Source: Goleter apudmare HA4340-LM2 (lineage in GTDB: Bacteria; Cyanobacteriota; Cyanobacteriia; Cyanobacteriales; Nostocaceae). Taken from it: 64,000 nt of DNA. The stretch is taken from contig JAHHHF010000084.1 in NCBI GenBank assembly GCA_019359495.1, positions 60,785 through 124,784 of the forward strand, in the 5' to 3' direction. Made by a program: the position numbers and the translations under genes. Each line of letters begins with the position of its first letter. Positions within the stretch are counted from its first letter, which is position 1. This document shows, piece after piece, positions 36,950-45,778 of this stretch. The notes beneath the pieces are model-generated. The model did not search any database. It was not told where the DNA came from and saw nothing but the letters and a program-made list of their open reading frames with translations.

Positions 36950-39900
36950 GTTAAAATTCATCCAAATCCCTATTAGGGATTGAAACAACTTCTTGAGATA
37001 TCACAAATTCCACTATTAAAGTTAAAATTCATCCAAATCCCTATTAGGGATTGAAACTTCTCAATAAAAGGGCTTATTGCACATTCAAACTGTTAAAATT
37101 CATCCAAATCCCTATTAGGGATTGAAACTACATACAAAGGTTAACCACTAAGAACACTATAGGTTAAAATTCATCCAAATCCCTATTAGGGATTGAAACT
37201 ATGATGCACTTCTTAATGAAAAAAATATTTACGTGTTAAAATTCATCCAAATCCCTATTAGGGATTGAAACTAAAAATATACAGGATGAAGAAAAACACC
37301 AAAAAGTTAAAATTCATCCAAATCCCTATTAGGGATTGAAACCTACAATTTTATTTGGATATTCTTGACGTACCTCGTTAAAATTCATCCAAATCCCTAT
37401 TAGGGATTGAAACGTTGCCTTTTATAGCCCTTAAATAAGAATAAACAGTTAAAATTCATCCAAATCCCTATTAGGGATTGAAACTTTCAAACACTCAGAG
37501 AGAAACCGTAGAAATTATTAGTTAAAATTCATCCAAATCCCTATTAGGGATTGAAACATGCCAAGAGTTAGCGTTTTTACCTTTTCCAGACGTTAAAATT
37601 CATCCAAATCCCTATTAGGGATTGAAACACCCCTCCTTTTAAATAGAGGATAATATCGCCATCATTACTTGTTAAAATTCATCCAAATCCCTATTAGGGA
37701 TTGAAACTTAAAGAACGCCCCGATAATTTTACTCAGACGATTGTCGAGTTAAAATTCATCCAAATCCCTATTAGGGATTGAAACATTCAAAACCTGCTTT
37801 TACTTGCGCGGCTCTTACTGTTAAAATTCATCCAAATCCCTATTAGGGATTGAAACCTTTTAAATGTCTCATTATGCTCTTTAAGATTCATAGGTTAAAA
37901 TTCATCCAAATCCCTATTAGGGATTGAAACCTTTGTTCGTCTACTCGTTTGCTTTGCCATCTCACATGTTAAAATTCATCCAAATCCCTATTAGGGATTG
38001 AAACTGAGATGGCGTTTACTTTCGGGTGCAGCGAATAGTAATAGGTTAAAATTCATCCAAATCCCTATTAGGGATTGAAACTATTAAGATTAGAGGAACA
38101 AGGTATAACATTCCTCTGTTAAAATTCATCCAAATCCCTATTAGGGATTGAAACAAACACTATTATTATAATCTCCACTAAGACTATAGGGTTAAAATTC
38201 ATCCAAATCCCTATTAGGGATTGAAACAGCTTTTAAGGTGCCTGAACAGACAGCAATGACTAGTTAAAATTCATCCAAATCCCTATTAGGGATTGAAACA
38301 GTAATACTTGGGATTTCTAACGAGAATCTAATATGTTAAAATTCATCCAAATCCCTATTAGGGATTGAAACTCATAAGAAGTAAAAATATTTTCTACTTT
38401 AGTAACAAGTTAAAATTCATCCAAATCCCTATTAGGGATTGAAACTGGCACACCGTATGAGTATAGAAAGCGCGCTATTAAAGTTAAAATTCATCCAAAT
38501 CCCTATTAGGGATTGAAACGGCGTCCAAAGCAATTTGGACTTAAACGCCCGTATCGCTAGTTAAAATTCATCCAAATCCCTATTAGGGATTGAAACATAT
38601 CTGAAGCTGATACGCCAGTAAGAGAGGCAAGTTAAAATTCATCCAAATCCCTATTAGGGATTGAAACAAAAAAGTAAGTAGGAACAAAAAATTGACTAGA
38701 AAGTTAAAATTCATCCAAATCCCTATTAGGGATTGAAACTTAGCTCCTACTTGAGCAGATGACCCGGCTAATTTGTTAAAATTCATCCAAATCCCTATTA
38801 GGGATTGAAACGAGATAGGAGGAGATTTAATTGAGACTATTAATGGAGTTAAAATTCATCCAAATCCCTATTAGGGATTGAAACTATTAATAGAGATATA
38901 GCGGGGTCTGTAGAAGCGACCGTTAAAATTCATCCAAATCCCTATTAGGGATTGAAACTCTTCTTCCACTCTTTATTTGACTCTTCCACTCCTGTTAAAA
39001 TTCATCCAAATCCCTATTAGGGATTGAAACCCAAAATCAGTAAGGTCTTAATTAGTTTAGGTTTGTTAAAATTCATCCAAATCCCTATTAGGGATTGAAA
39101 CTACATTGTTCCACTTACAAGTGGAAAGGAATGCTGGGTTAAAATTCATCCAAATCCCTATTAGGGATTGAAACTCAGTAACTTTCTTTAAGAGTACTTC
39201 CTTGTCGCGTTAAAATTCATCCAAATCCCTATTAGGGATTGAAACCAACTTCAGATCCCAACTCAGATTCCAACTCAGATGTTAAAATTCATCCAAATCC
39301 CTATTAGGGATTGAAACTTGCCAGCACCGCCATCAGCGTACAGGACAATCACTGGTTAAAATTCATCCAAATCCCTATTAGGGATTGAAACTGATTTTTT
39401 CCGTCCCGATTCCAGGCATGGCTTAGTTAAAATTCATCCAAATCCCTATTAGGGATTGAAACACAATCCAGACTTGCATGGAATTACGCCTGGACGGTTA
39501 AAATTCATCCAAATCCCTATTAGGGATTGAAACTTTCAAATCAGCATCGGATGGTAAATATTGCCGGTAGTTAAAATTCATCCAAATCCCTATTAGGGAT
39601 TGAAACTGCTGCACTTCTCGGTATTCGGGAAGGTATTCGTGTTAAAATTCATCCAAATCCCTATTAGGGATTGAAACAGAACCTTCTATGATCAGAGTTC
39701 TAATAATAACCAGTTAAAATTCATCCAAATCCCTATTAGGGATTGAAACGTATTATTGGAGGTAAAACCAATACGGATGAGATTGTTAAAATTCATCCAA
39801 ATCCCTATTAGGGATTGAAACTGGATAGCCGTACTTTTGAAACACTGCTACTATGTTAAAATTCATCCAAATCCCTATTAGGGATTGAAACGTATCTATC

Positions 39901-40888
39901 ACTGGTGAAGATTGCGTAAGTCAATCGTTAAAATTCATCCAAATCCCTATTAGGGATTGAAACATTTTATGTACCCCGCGAAAAACATGTCATAAAAAAA
40001 AGTTAAAATTCATCCAAATCCCTATTAGGGATTGAAACGAATAGAATTACATCAGAGTATTGAATTGGTTCAGGTTAAAATTCATCCAAATCCCTATTAG
40101 GGATTGAAACAAAATGGCACGATTCCTTGTGGGGATATTTGTCTAGTTAAAATTCATCCAAATCCCTATTAGGGATTGAAACAAGTTAAATTAGAGATAT
40201 CAAAATTTAAACCCACGTTAAAATTCATCCAAATCCCTATTAGGGATTGAAACGCGACAACTTGATTTGTGTAGCGGAATCGGCGCTGGTTAAAATTCAT
40301 CCAAATCCCTATTAGGGATTGAAACCTGTGAATTTAAATTATTAATTTTGCCCATATCCCGTTAAAATTCATCCAAATCCCTATTAGGGATTGAAACTTA
40401 GGATTACGCCCTTCCCTGGCAGATCGCTCCGTTAAAATTCATCCAAATCCCTATTAGGGATTGAAACTGTTACTAAACTTCCCATTCTGAGGGTTATATA
40501 TAAGTTAAAATTCATCCAAATCCCTATTAGGGATTGAAACTTGTTAAATATCTGAAAGAATCTAACATCTGTACCAGGTTAAAATTCATCCAAATCCCTA
40601 TTAGGGATTGAAACTTGGTATTGATACGGGTTTTGATGTACTTCATAAAAGTTAAAATTCATCCAAATCCCTATTAGGGATTGAAACAAGGAATGCAGAG
40701 ATAAGTGTATTCCTGTGCAGAGTTAAAATTCATCCAAATCCCTATTAGGGATTGAAACTACTTTTTTATAGTAAACAGAATGCCTATAAAAGTGTTAAAA
40801 TTCATCCAAATCCCTATTAGGGATTGAAACATACTATTATTTCACTGGAGCGGGTTGGGAATATTGTTAAAATTCATCCAAATCCCTA
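36950..40888 (+). CRISPR. Type I-D CRISPR array, 54 full repeats plus one truncated repeat
   Basis: The 37-nt repeat starts GTTAAAATTCATCCAA and ends ATCCCTATTAGGGATTGAAAC minus overlap; its 3' half contains a perfect 7-bp hairpin AATCCCT-ATT-AGGGATT, followed by GAAAC. The first repeat is 36950-36986 and the last complete one 40794-40830. I counted 54 complete copies, which look identical, and 54 spacers of 33-42 nt (most 34-37). The 55th copy (40866-40888) keeps only the first 23 nt and is cut by an IS remnant. Near-identical repeats to the far end and lack of repeat decay suggest that the true leader-distal end was lost. Transcription is rightwards from the leader next to cas2. Confidence 0.98.
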
Positions 40889-41234
40889 ATAACCCAAGTT
40901 GTGGGTAATAGAAGACAAAAGAGGAGATGGAAAGTGTAGGCACGGTAAATAAGGGTTGTACGAACTCCAACCACCATAAAAATGCCATGAAGAATGTTCA
41001 GTGTAGTTGAATAGAAGGTAACATTTGCAACTTAGTCAATAAAAGCTTGTTGCAGAGTGTAAGCAAAAATAAAAGCTTGCAACTTCAGTAAAAAACCTTC
41101 ATACGTTACCGCATGAATCGATTTTTGAAAACCACTTGTAATCCCGCTAAATACGGTTTCAATATAATGACGAATCGACTGTTTAATGTAATGATTCCAG
41201 GGTGCATCTATGTAACTAGCAACTTGGGTTATTA
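40887..41234. mobile_element. IS982-like insertion-sequence remnant interrupting the last CRISPR repeat
   Basis: A 348-bp element bounded by perfect 15-bp inverted repeats, TAATAACCCAAGTTG at 40887-40901 and its complement at 41220-41234. Inside, on the minus strand, is the C-terminal part of a transposase. The element is far too short for a complete IS, so it is an internal-deletion derivative. Its right end is 1 bp from the CPBP protease stop codon. The missing 14 nt of repeat 55 do not reappear on its right, so no target duplication is seen and flanking DNA was probably deleted. Confidence 0.8.
41032..41220 (-). pseudogene. Transposase C-terminal fragment (IS982-like)
   Basis: Reading the minus strand from 41220 to a TAA at 41032-41034 gives about 60 codons including YIDAPWNHYIKQSIRHYIET and VFSGITSGFQKSIHAVTYEG, then FLLKLQAFIFAYTLQQAFID. 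The IETVFS..T..F block followed by a helical tail is the pattern of IS982-family transposase ends. There is no start codon and the N-terminal catalytic part is missing, so it is a dead fragment. The family name is by pattern only. Confidence 0.65.
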
Positions 41235-41235
41235 C

Positions 41236-41820
41236 CTAATTCAATTGCCGCATTTTCCACAAATAGCTAGAAATTAAATTTGTCAAGATGTGAGCAACAA
41301 TTGGTACTAACAAGTTACCAGTAACTAGAGCGCTGTAACCCAGCATTAACCCAACAATAGTTGCCCAAATCACATAGGGCCATTGATTAGCACCACTGAG
41401 GTGCAAGACACCGAAGCAAAGACTGGATACGATGACAGCTACAAGATCCGATCCCAAGGCTGGCAGCATTACCCCCCTAAATAGCAATTCCTCACTCAAC
41501 CCTGGTAATAACCCCAGCCAAATTAAATCTGGTAAAGCTAAGGGTTTCAAGACTAATTCCAGGTAATAATCTGCACTTTTACGGTATGGGGTACAGAAGC
41601 GGTAAGCTAAACCACTGACAAAAGTAATAATTAACCCTAAACCAATTCCTAAGATGAAATCACTGCTGTTCCAATGCCAAGAAAATAGAGAAAATTCACC
41701 GAAGCGCAGCCATAGTTTGGCGACTATCCATAAAATAATCGCTGTTGCACCCATAGCCCCAAGTACTTGGATGCGTGTTAAATATGGCATTTCTGGCTCT
41801 TGTTTTTTTTGTTCAACCAC
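41236..41820 (-). CDS. CPBP family intramembrane glutamic protease
   Basis: A 194-residue integral membrane protein with about five or six hydrophobic segments. The CPBP (Abi/CAAX) motifs are present: EELLFRGVMLPAL (the EExxxR motif), FGVLHLSG (His) and IVAHILTNL (HxxxN). The family includes prenyl-protein proteases and bacteriocin-immunity proteins; the substrate is unknown. The C terminus ends MRQLN right at the IS remnant, so the original last residues or 3' flank may have been changed by the insertion. Confidence 0.92.
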   Translation of the reverse strand: MVEQKKQEPEMPYLTRIQVLGAMGATAIILWIVAKLWLRFGEFSLFSWHWNSSDFILGIGLGLIITFVSGLAYRFCTPYRKSADYYLELVLKPLALPDLIWLGLLPGLSEELLFRGVMLPALGSDLVAVIVSSLCFGVLHLSGANQWPYVIWATIVGLMLGYSALVTGNLLVPIVAHILTNLISSYLWKMRQLN

Positions 41821-41832
41821 GAGTATTTATTT

Positions 41833-41911
41833 GGAGAATGGGGAATGGGGAATGGGGAATAACTTTTGACTCTTGACCCTTGTAAAGACGCGATTAATCG
41901 CGTCTTTACAA
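41833..41911. repeat. GGGGAAT heptamer repeats and a perfect 32-bp palindrome
   Basis: Three tandem GGGGAAT units at 41838-41860 are a short tandemly repeated repetitive (STRR) sequence of the kind known from heterocystous cyanobacteria. At 41880-41911 there is a perfect palindrome with half site TTGTAAAGACGCGATT. In RNA it would form a strong hairpin between the DUF3326 and CPBP genes and could end the DUF3326 transcript. Confidence 0.8.
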
Positions 41912-41929
41912 ATGACAAATAACTAATAA

Positions 41930-42982
41930 CTAATGACCCATAGAAGATAATCCTGGACGGAGAGATAGGGGATTAATACCTGCTTTGTGGGCGACTAATA
42001 CACCTACTGCTTCTAAATAAGAGTTTACCTGTATAGATTCTATCCCTAATGCTTGAGGAGGGACTTGGATCTGAGTTTTATTTTCATCTACGGTAATAAT
42101 TTGGCATCGTCTCTGATCTAAACTCAGTAAGGCGCTACTTCCACAAGCTGTTGCAGGTGCGATCGCTACATCAACTTGGTCTGCCCAAATATCTGCTGGT
42201 AAAGCGGTGATTCTGCTATCTATGATAAACTGCGGCGCGCGACTCAGTCCAACCAGGACGCACGGCAGGAAGGTATAACCTAATTCTTCGGCGGCGGCAC
42301 GGGGTGATAAATTAGGGTCTGGAGGTACACTGGCGAGGGCGGGTGCATGGGCGCAAGGGATTTGAAAGGTTCGCACTACCAAATGACTAATAACGGCTTC
42401 AGCACCTGCTAAGGGATCGACGCCTTGACCGTTGCGGTAGTTTTCTACTGCTGCTGCATCCATATCATCAGGGAAACGGGCAACAACTGCGATCGCTTCT
42501 GCTCCTGCTTTTTTTATTAATACTTCAGCCGCCCTGAGTAAGCTATCTGGGTTGCCAATGGTTCCCCAACTTGCCCCGGATGTTGAGGTGCGTAATTCTA
42601 CGTTTAATGGTGCATCTGTAATTACATAATCTGTGATGTTCAAACCTAGGGTAGCTCTGGCAGCATCGCCTGCTTGCAGATGTCTGAGCCGTAATTCTGG
42701 CTCGATACCCTGGTCTAAAAGTAAACCTATCTTGTTACTACGCACAGGACGCAAACCCCAACATCCAGCAGCGAATTTATCAAGTCCGTAACCTTCAACA
42801 TAGAAAGTGTTGGGGAGATTCCAGTAGAGGCTAGCACCATTGAGGACATTGGGGTGAGTGATTAGGCGATCGCAAACCTGTGCTATTGTGCGGGCAACTG
42901 GTATCGCATCTCCTGCATAGCCGCCAATTGCTGCCCCAATGCCAGTGGGTATAGTCAAAATAGCTGTGTAAGGACGTTGCAT
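41930..42982 (-). CDS. DUF3326 family protein
   Basis: A 350-residue protein conserved in cyanobacteria and plants. It begins QRPYTAILTIPTGIGAAIGG, with YAGDAIPVARTIAQVCDRLI, and further blocks DAPLNVELRTSTSGASWGTI and VAIAPATACGSSALLSLDQR. The pattern matches DUF3326; the biochemical role is unknown. It has no signal peptide or membrane helix and is probably cytosolic. It lies between CPBP and a small unknown gene on the same strand, with repeats on its 3' side. Confidence 0.88.
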   Translation of the reverse strand: MQRPYTAILTIPTGIGAAIGGYAGDAIPVARTIAQVCDRLITHPNVLNGASLYWNLPNTFYVEGYGLDKFAAGCWGLRPVRSNKIGLLLDQGIEPELRLRHLQAGDAARATLGLNITDYVITDAPLNVELRTSTSGASWGTIGNPDSLLRAAEVLIKKAGAEAIAVVARFPDDMDAAAVENYRNGQGVDPLAGAEAVISHLVVRTFQIPCAHAPALASVPPDPNLSPRAAAEELGYTFLPCVLVGLSRAPQFIIDSRITALPADIWADQVDVAIAPATACGSSALLSLDQRRCQIITVDENKTQIQVPPQALGIESIQVNSYLEAVGVLVAHKAGINPLSLRPGLSSMGH

Positions 42983-43139
42983 AGTTGAGTTTTGAGTCCT
43001 GAATAGTAAAAATTTGTAATATAGCTGTGGACAGGTAGATTAAGACATCCGCTCATCATAAAAACCTGACACAAACAGACTTTTAAACCTATTGCCTGTT
43101 GCCTGCTACACTTCTAAATACTCAAGACTCATTACTTAA

Positions 43140-43322
43140 TTACTCAGCACTGACTGTAGTCACAACAGCTTCTACAACAGCTTTTTGCTGTTCATCGTCA
43201 ACAGAGGTAATCGCCCAGCGCAGGGGTTCACCTTGTTTTTCCAACTCTGCCTCAATTGCTTGCTGTAATTCTTTTGGAGTGGCTTGTAGGTCGATTTCAG
43301 CTGTAATAAAATGCGTCGTCAT
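43140..43322 (-). CDS. Small conserved cyanobacterial protein of unknown function
   Basis: A 60-residue acidic protein (MTTHFITAEIDLQATPKELQ, then EKQGEPLRWAITSVDDEQQK). Alternating strands and helix and the lack of low-complexity sequence make it look like a genuine gene, but I know no function. It is encoded between the ferredoxin and DUF3326 genes, all on the minus strand. Confidence 0.65.
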   Translation of the reverse strand: MTTHFITAEIDLQATPKELQQAIEAELEKQGEPLRWAITSVDDEQQKAVVEAVVTTVSAE

Positions 43323-43435
43323 AGCTTAAATCCCGTTGTTTTGTGCTTTCTAGGATAACCTATGTCATTTGTCAATTAACAGTAAACAGTTATCAAATCA
43401 GAATTTCCAGATGATAACTGTTTACTGATAACTGA

Positions 43436-43756
43436 TTAATTATCTTTACCAAATTGCAATTGATAAAGAATATCTTCTTTTTCTGTTTCAATTTTTAAAT
43501 CTGAACGGGGTTTAGCAACACAAAGCAATACATAACCTTGTTTTTGCAACTCTGGGCTAACACCCATACCATCAGTTTGATCTACAGTTCCCTCAATAAT
43601 TTGACCAGCACAGGTAGTGCAAACACCAGCATGACAGGAACTAGGCAACTCTAAACCAGCATTATCAGCTACTGATAAAATGGTTTCATCTTCAGGAACT
43701 TGCAAAGTATGCAGTGCGCCCTGGTGGCGAATTTCAACGGTGTATGTTTTGGACAT
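43436..43756 (-). CDS. Plant-type 2Fe-2S ferredoxin
   Basis: A 106-residue ferredoxin with the cluster motif CHAGVCTTC and the fourth Cys in YVLLCVAKPRSD. The TYTVEIRHQGALHTLQVPED start and DETILSVADNAGLELPSSC block are typical. It differs from photosynthetic PetF: the loop is SSCHAGVCTTCAGQIIEGTV, and it has an extended C terminus (KEDILYQLQFGKDN). It is therefore probably a specialised ferredoxin and not the main photosynthetic one. The electron partner is unknown. Confidence 0.93.
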   Translation of the reverse strand: MSKTYTVEIRHQGALHTLQVPEDETILSVADNAGLELPSSCHAGVCTTCAGQIIEGTVDQTDGMGVSPELQKQGYVLLCVAKPRSDLKIETEKEDILYQLQFGKDN

Positions 43757-43967
43757 ATACTAAAAACGGGATGCGGCGGACAAATTTATCATTGTATCGG
43801 AATTTGTTAAAAATATTGCAAACACTTGCATAAATCTTTAGGTTAAATCTGTAATTTAAAGATAACCAGTAATTTTGACATTTAGTGGGACAGTATCATT
43901 AATTACTATAATAAACACAAATAAATTAGATAAATTTGCTGTCTTTATTGAATTATGCGCGATCGCG

Positions 43968-44344
43968 TAGTAGGCTGTCAATTTTGTTTTGAGGGGATTT
44001 TGGTAGTGTGAGCGTCTCGCTCACGCGGGCAAGATGCCCGCACTACAGTCGAGCATTTTTATCTTGACAGACTAGTAGGATGGAAAGTGAAAGGTAATTG
44101 GATCTCTTATAGTAAAGTACTTTTTAATACCTCATCTTACAGAGGACACCTCCCTGTTGGTCTAGACATAAAACTGGGGCATTCATTTTATTTTCATTTT
44201 GGTTAAACACCGTTTAGGATGTTAGCACTCTTCTCTCGCATCGAGACTTGTAAACTGTAACATCTAAAACAATTTGCAATTTATTTAAATTAAAATAAAT
44301 AACTGGATATTTCTACAACTCAAAACAAAATTGACAGACTACTA
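43968..44344. mobile_element. 377-bp element with 26-bp terminal inverted repeats, no coding capacity
   Basis: The left end 43968-43993 (TAGTAGGCTGTCAATTTT...) is the inverted complement of 44319-44344 at 25 of 26 positions. TA at both extreme ends would suit a TA target duplication as in IS630/Tc1-type elements. A partial extra end (TTGACAGACTAGTA, 44064-44077) and a nested hairpin repeat with GTGAGCG/CGCTCAC and GCGGGC/GCCCGC arms (44007-44042) lie inside. I see no transposase, so it is MITE-like. Confidence 0.7.
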
Positions 44345-44633
44345 CTCCTGTAGTCCTTCCAATATTCCTTTGCTTTGGCAATATTCTCCTTTGGTGAAAC
44401 TTCCATATTGCAATCTTTTTAAACTCTGCGATCGCTGTAAATCAACAATATACACTATGTAGCGATGATTGCACTCACCCACCAACAACCTTTTAACGGA
44501 CTCATCAACCTAACTTGAACAATTGGGATGGATTCTACAAAACATCGTATTGTAGCCTGAAGCCTCAAGGAGCGATCGCAGAATATAATTTTTGATGGTT
44601 ATGAAAATGTCATTCATCACGTCTCTATAAATA
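44345..44633. other. Gap upstream of the DUF4351 gene
   Basis: About 290 bp of AT-rich DNA with two HIP1-like sites (44428, 44572). No gene or clear signal is seen beyond a presumed promoter for the following gene. Confidence 0.4.
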
Positions 44634-45548
44634 ATGACCCGTTTTATACATGACAAATTTGCCAAAGACTATCTGGAAGAACTGTTAAAAGATTACGGCG
44701 AAGTCAAGGCATCAGAAAAAGTTTCAGGAGAGATAAAAGAAATAGATGTTTTATTCACTCCTGCTAAACAACAAAGCTCTAATTTACAAATACTGGGTTT
44801 GCTAGGAAGATTTGCCGAACATCCTGCACTCATAGAACCGTTCCGCAATCCAGCTTCTACTGATGAAATCTGCGACTGTATTCTAAAATTATTAGAAGTA
44901 AAGGCTTTCCTACGACGAGAATCTAAAGCTAATAAAACCAAACTTCAGGAATCAGAAATACCCAAATTGTGGATTCTGACACCTACTGTATCTGAAACTA
45001 GATTATCTAGCTTTGGCACTGTGCAAAAAGCAGATTGGTCATCAGGAGTAAATTTTCTCCCAGATGCTTTACGGACAGTAATTGTGGCGATACACCAACT
45101 ACCGCCAACAGCAGAAACCTTATGGTTGAGACTTTTGGGAAGGGGAAGTGTGCAGTCACAAGCGATTATCGAGTTGCAAGCGTTACCATTAAATCATCCA
45201 TACCAAAAAGCAACCCTGGGATTAGTTTACAACTTGCGGGAAAACTTGAGAGTAAATCAAGAATTAGAAGCAGATGATCAGGAGTTAATTATGCGGCTAG
45301 AACCACTTTATCAAAGAGACAGAGAACAAGCTAAAGAAGAGGGAAGACAAGAGGGAAGACAAGAGGGGAGGCAACAAGGAGAACAACGTTTAGTTATACG
45401 TCTACTCAATCGTCGTCTGGGTGAGATTGATACATCATTAATCGAAAAAATTAGAGAATTATCAATTGAACAATTAGAGAGCCTAGGAGAAGCATTATTA
45501 GATTTTTCTAGTGTTGCTGATTTAGAAACTTGGCTAAACCAACCATAA
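44634..45548 (+). CDS. Rpn-like PD-(D/E)XK/DUF4351 protein
   Basis: A 304-residue protein. The N-terminal 200 residues (MTRFIHDKFAKDYLEELLKD, then EIKEIDVLFTP) resemble the Rpn/YhgA-like nuclease-fold region. A charged linker with direct repeats (EEGRQEGRQEGRQQGEQR) follows, and the C terminus is a DUF4351 domain (LLNRRLGEIDTSLIEKIREL, ending in ADLETWLNQP). Such proteins are numerous in cyanobacterial genomes and derive from transposon-linked nuclease families. The function is not established. It is flanked on the left by a MITE-like element and on the right by acnB. Confidence 0.85.
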   Translation: MTRFIHDKFAKDYLEELLKDYGEVKASEKVSGEIKEIDVLFTPAKQQSSNLQILGLLGRFAEHPALIEPFRNPASTDEICDCILKLLEVKAFLRRESKANKTKLQESEIPKLWILTPTVSETRLSSFGTVQKADWSSGVNFLPDALRTVIVAIHQLPPTAETLWLRLLGRGSVQSQAIIELQALPLNHPYQKATLGLVYNLRENLRVNQELEADDQELIMRLEPLYQRDREQAKEEGRQEGRQEGRQQGEQRLVIRLLNRRLGEIDTSLIEKIRELSIEQLESLGEALLDFSSVADLETWLNQP

Positions 45549-45778
45549 ATATCAATAATCATCCGGTGCTTATTGCCTGCCTTCATGAGCAATTTATCAA
45601 CCAAATAAAACGCCTATATTTGGTTGATAAAAACTATACATTCAGTATATAAAAAAGCACAATAAACTAATTACCAGTAAGGCTTTCAGTCATAAAAATA
45701 GGGTAAATTTTGATAGCCAATTATTGCCTAAAAATATTCCATAATTAAGGTAAGAACATCCGAATAGAGAACACAAAA

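Noticed and set aside
36714..36983. Plus-strand frame after cas2
   Set aside because: It covers the leader and runs into repeat 1; no family features or ribosome-binding site.
38583..38786. Minus-strand open frame with repeated FQSLIGIWMNFN peptide
   Set aside because: It is the CRISPR repeat translated in reverse, with spacers between; not a gene.
45311..45604. Minus-strand frame rich in CLPSCLPSCLPS
   Set aside because: Antisense of the GRQEGRQEG repeat linker in the DUF4351 protein.
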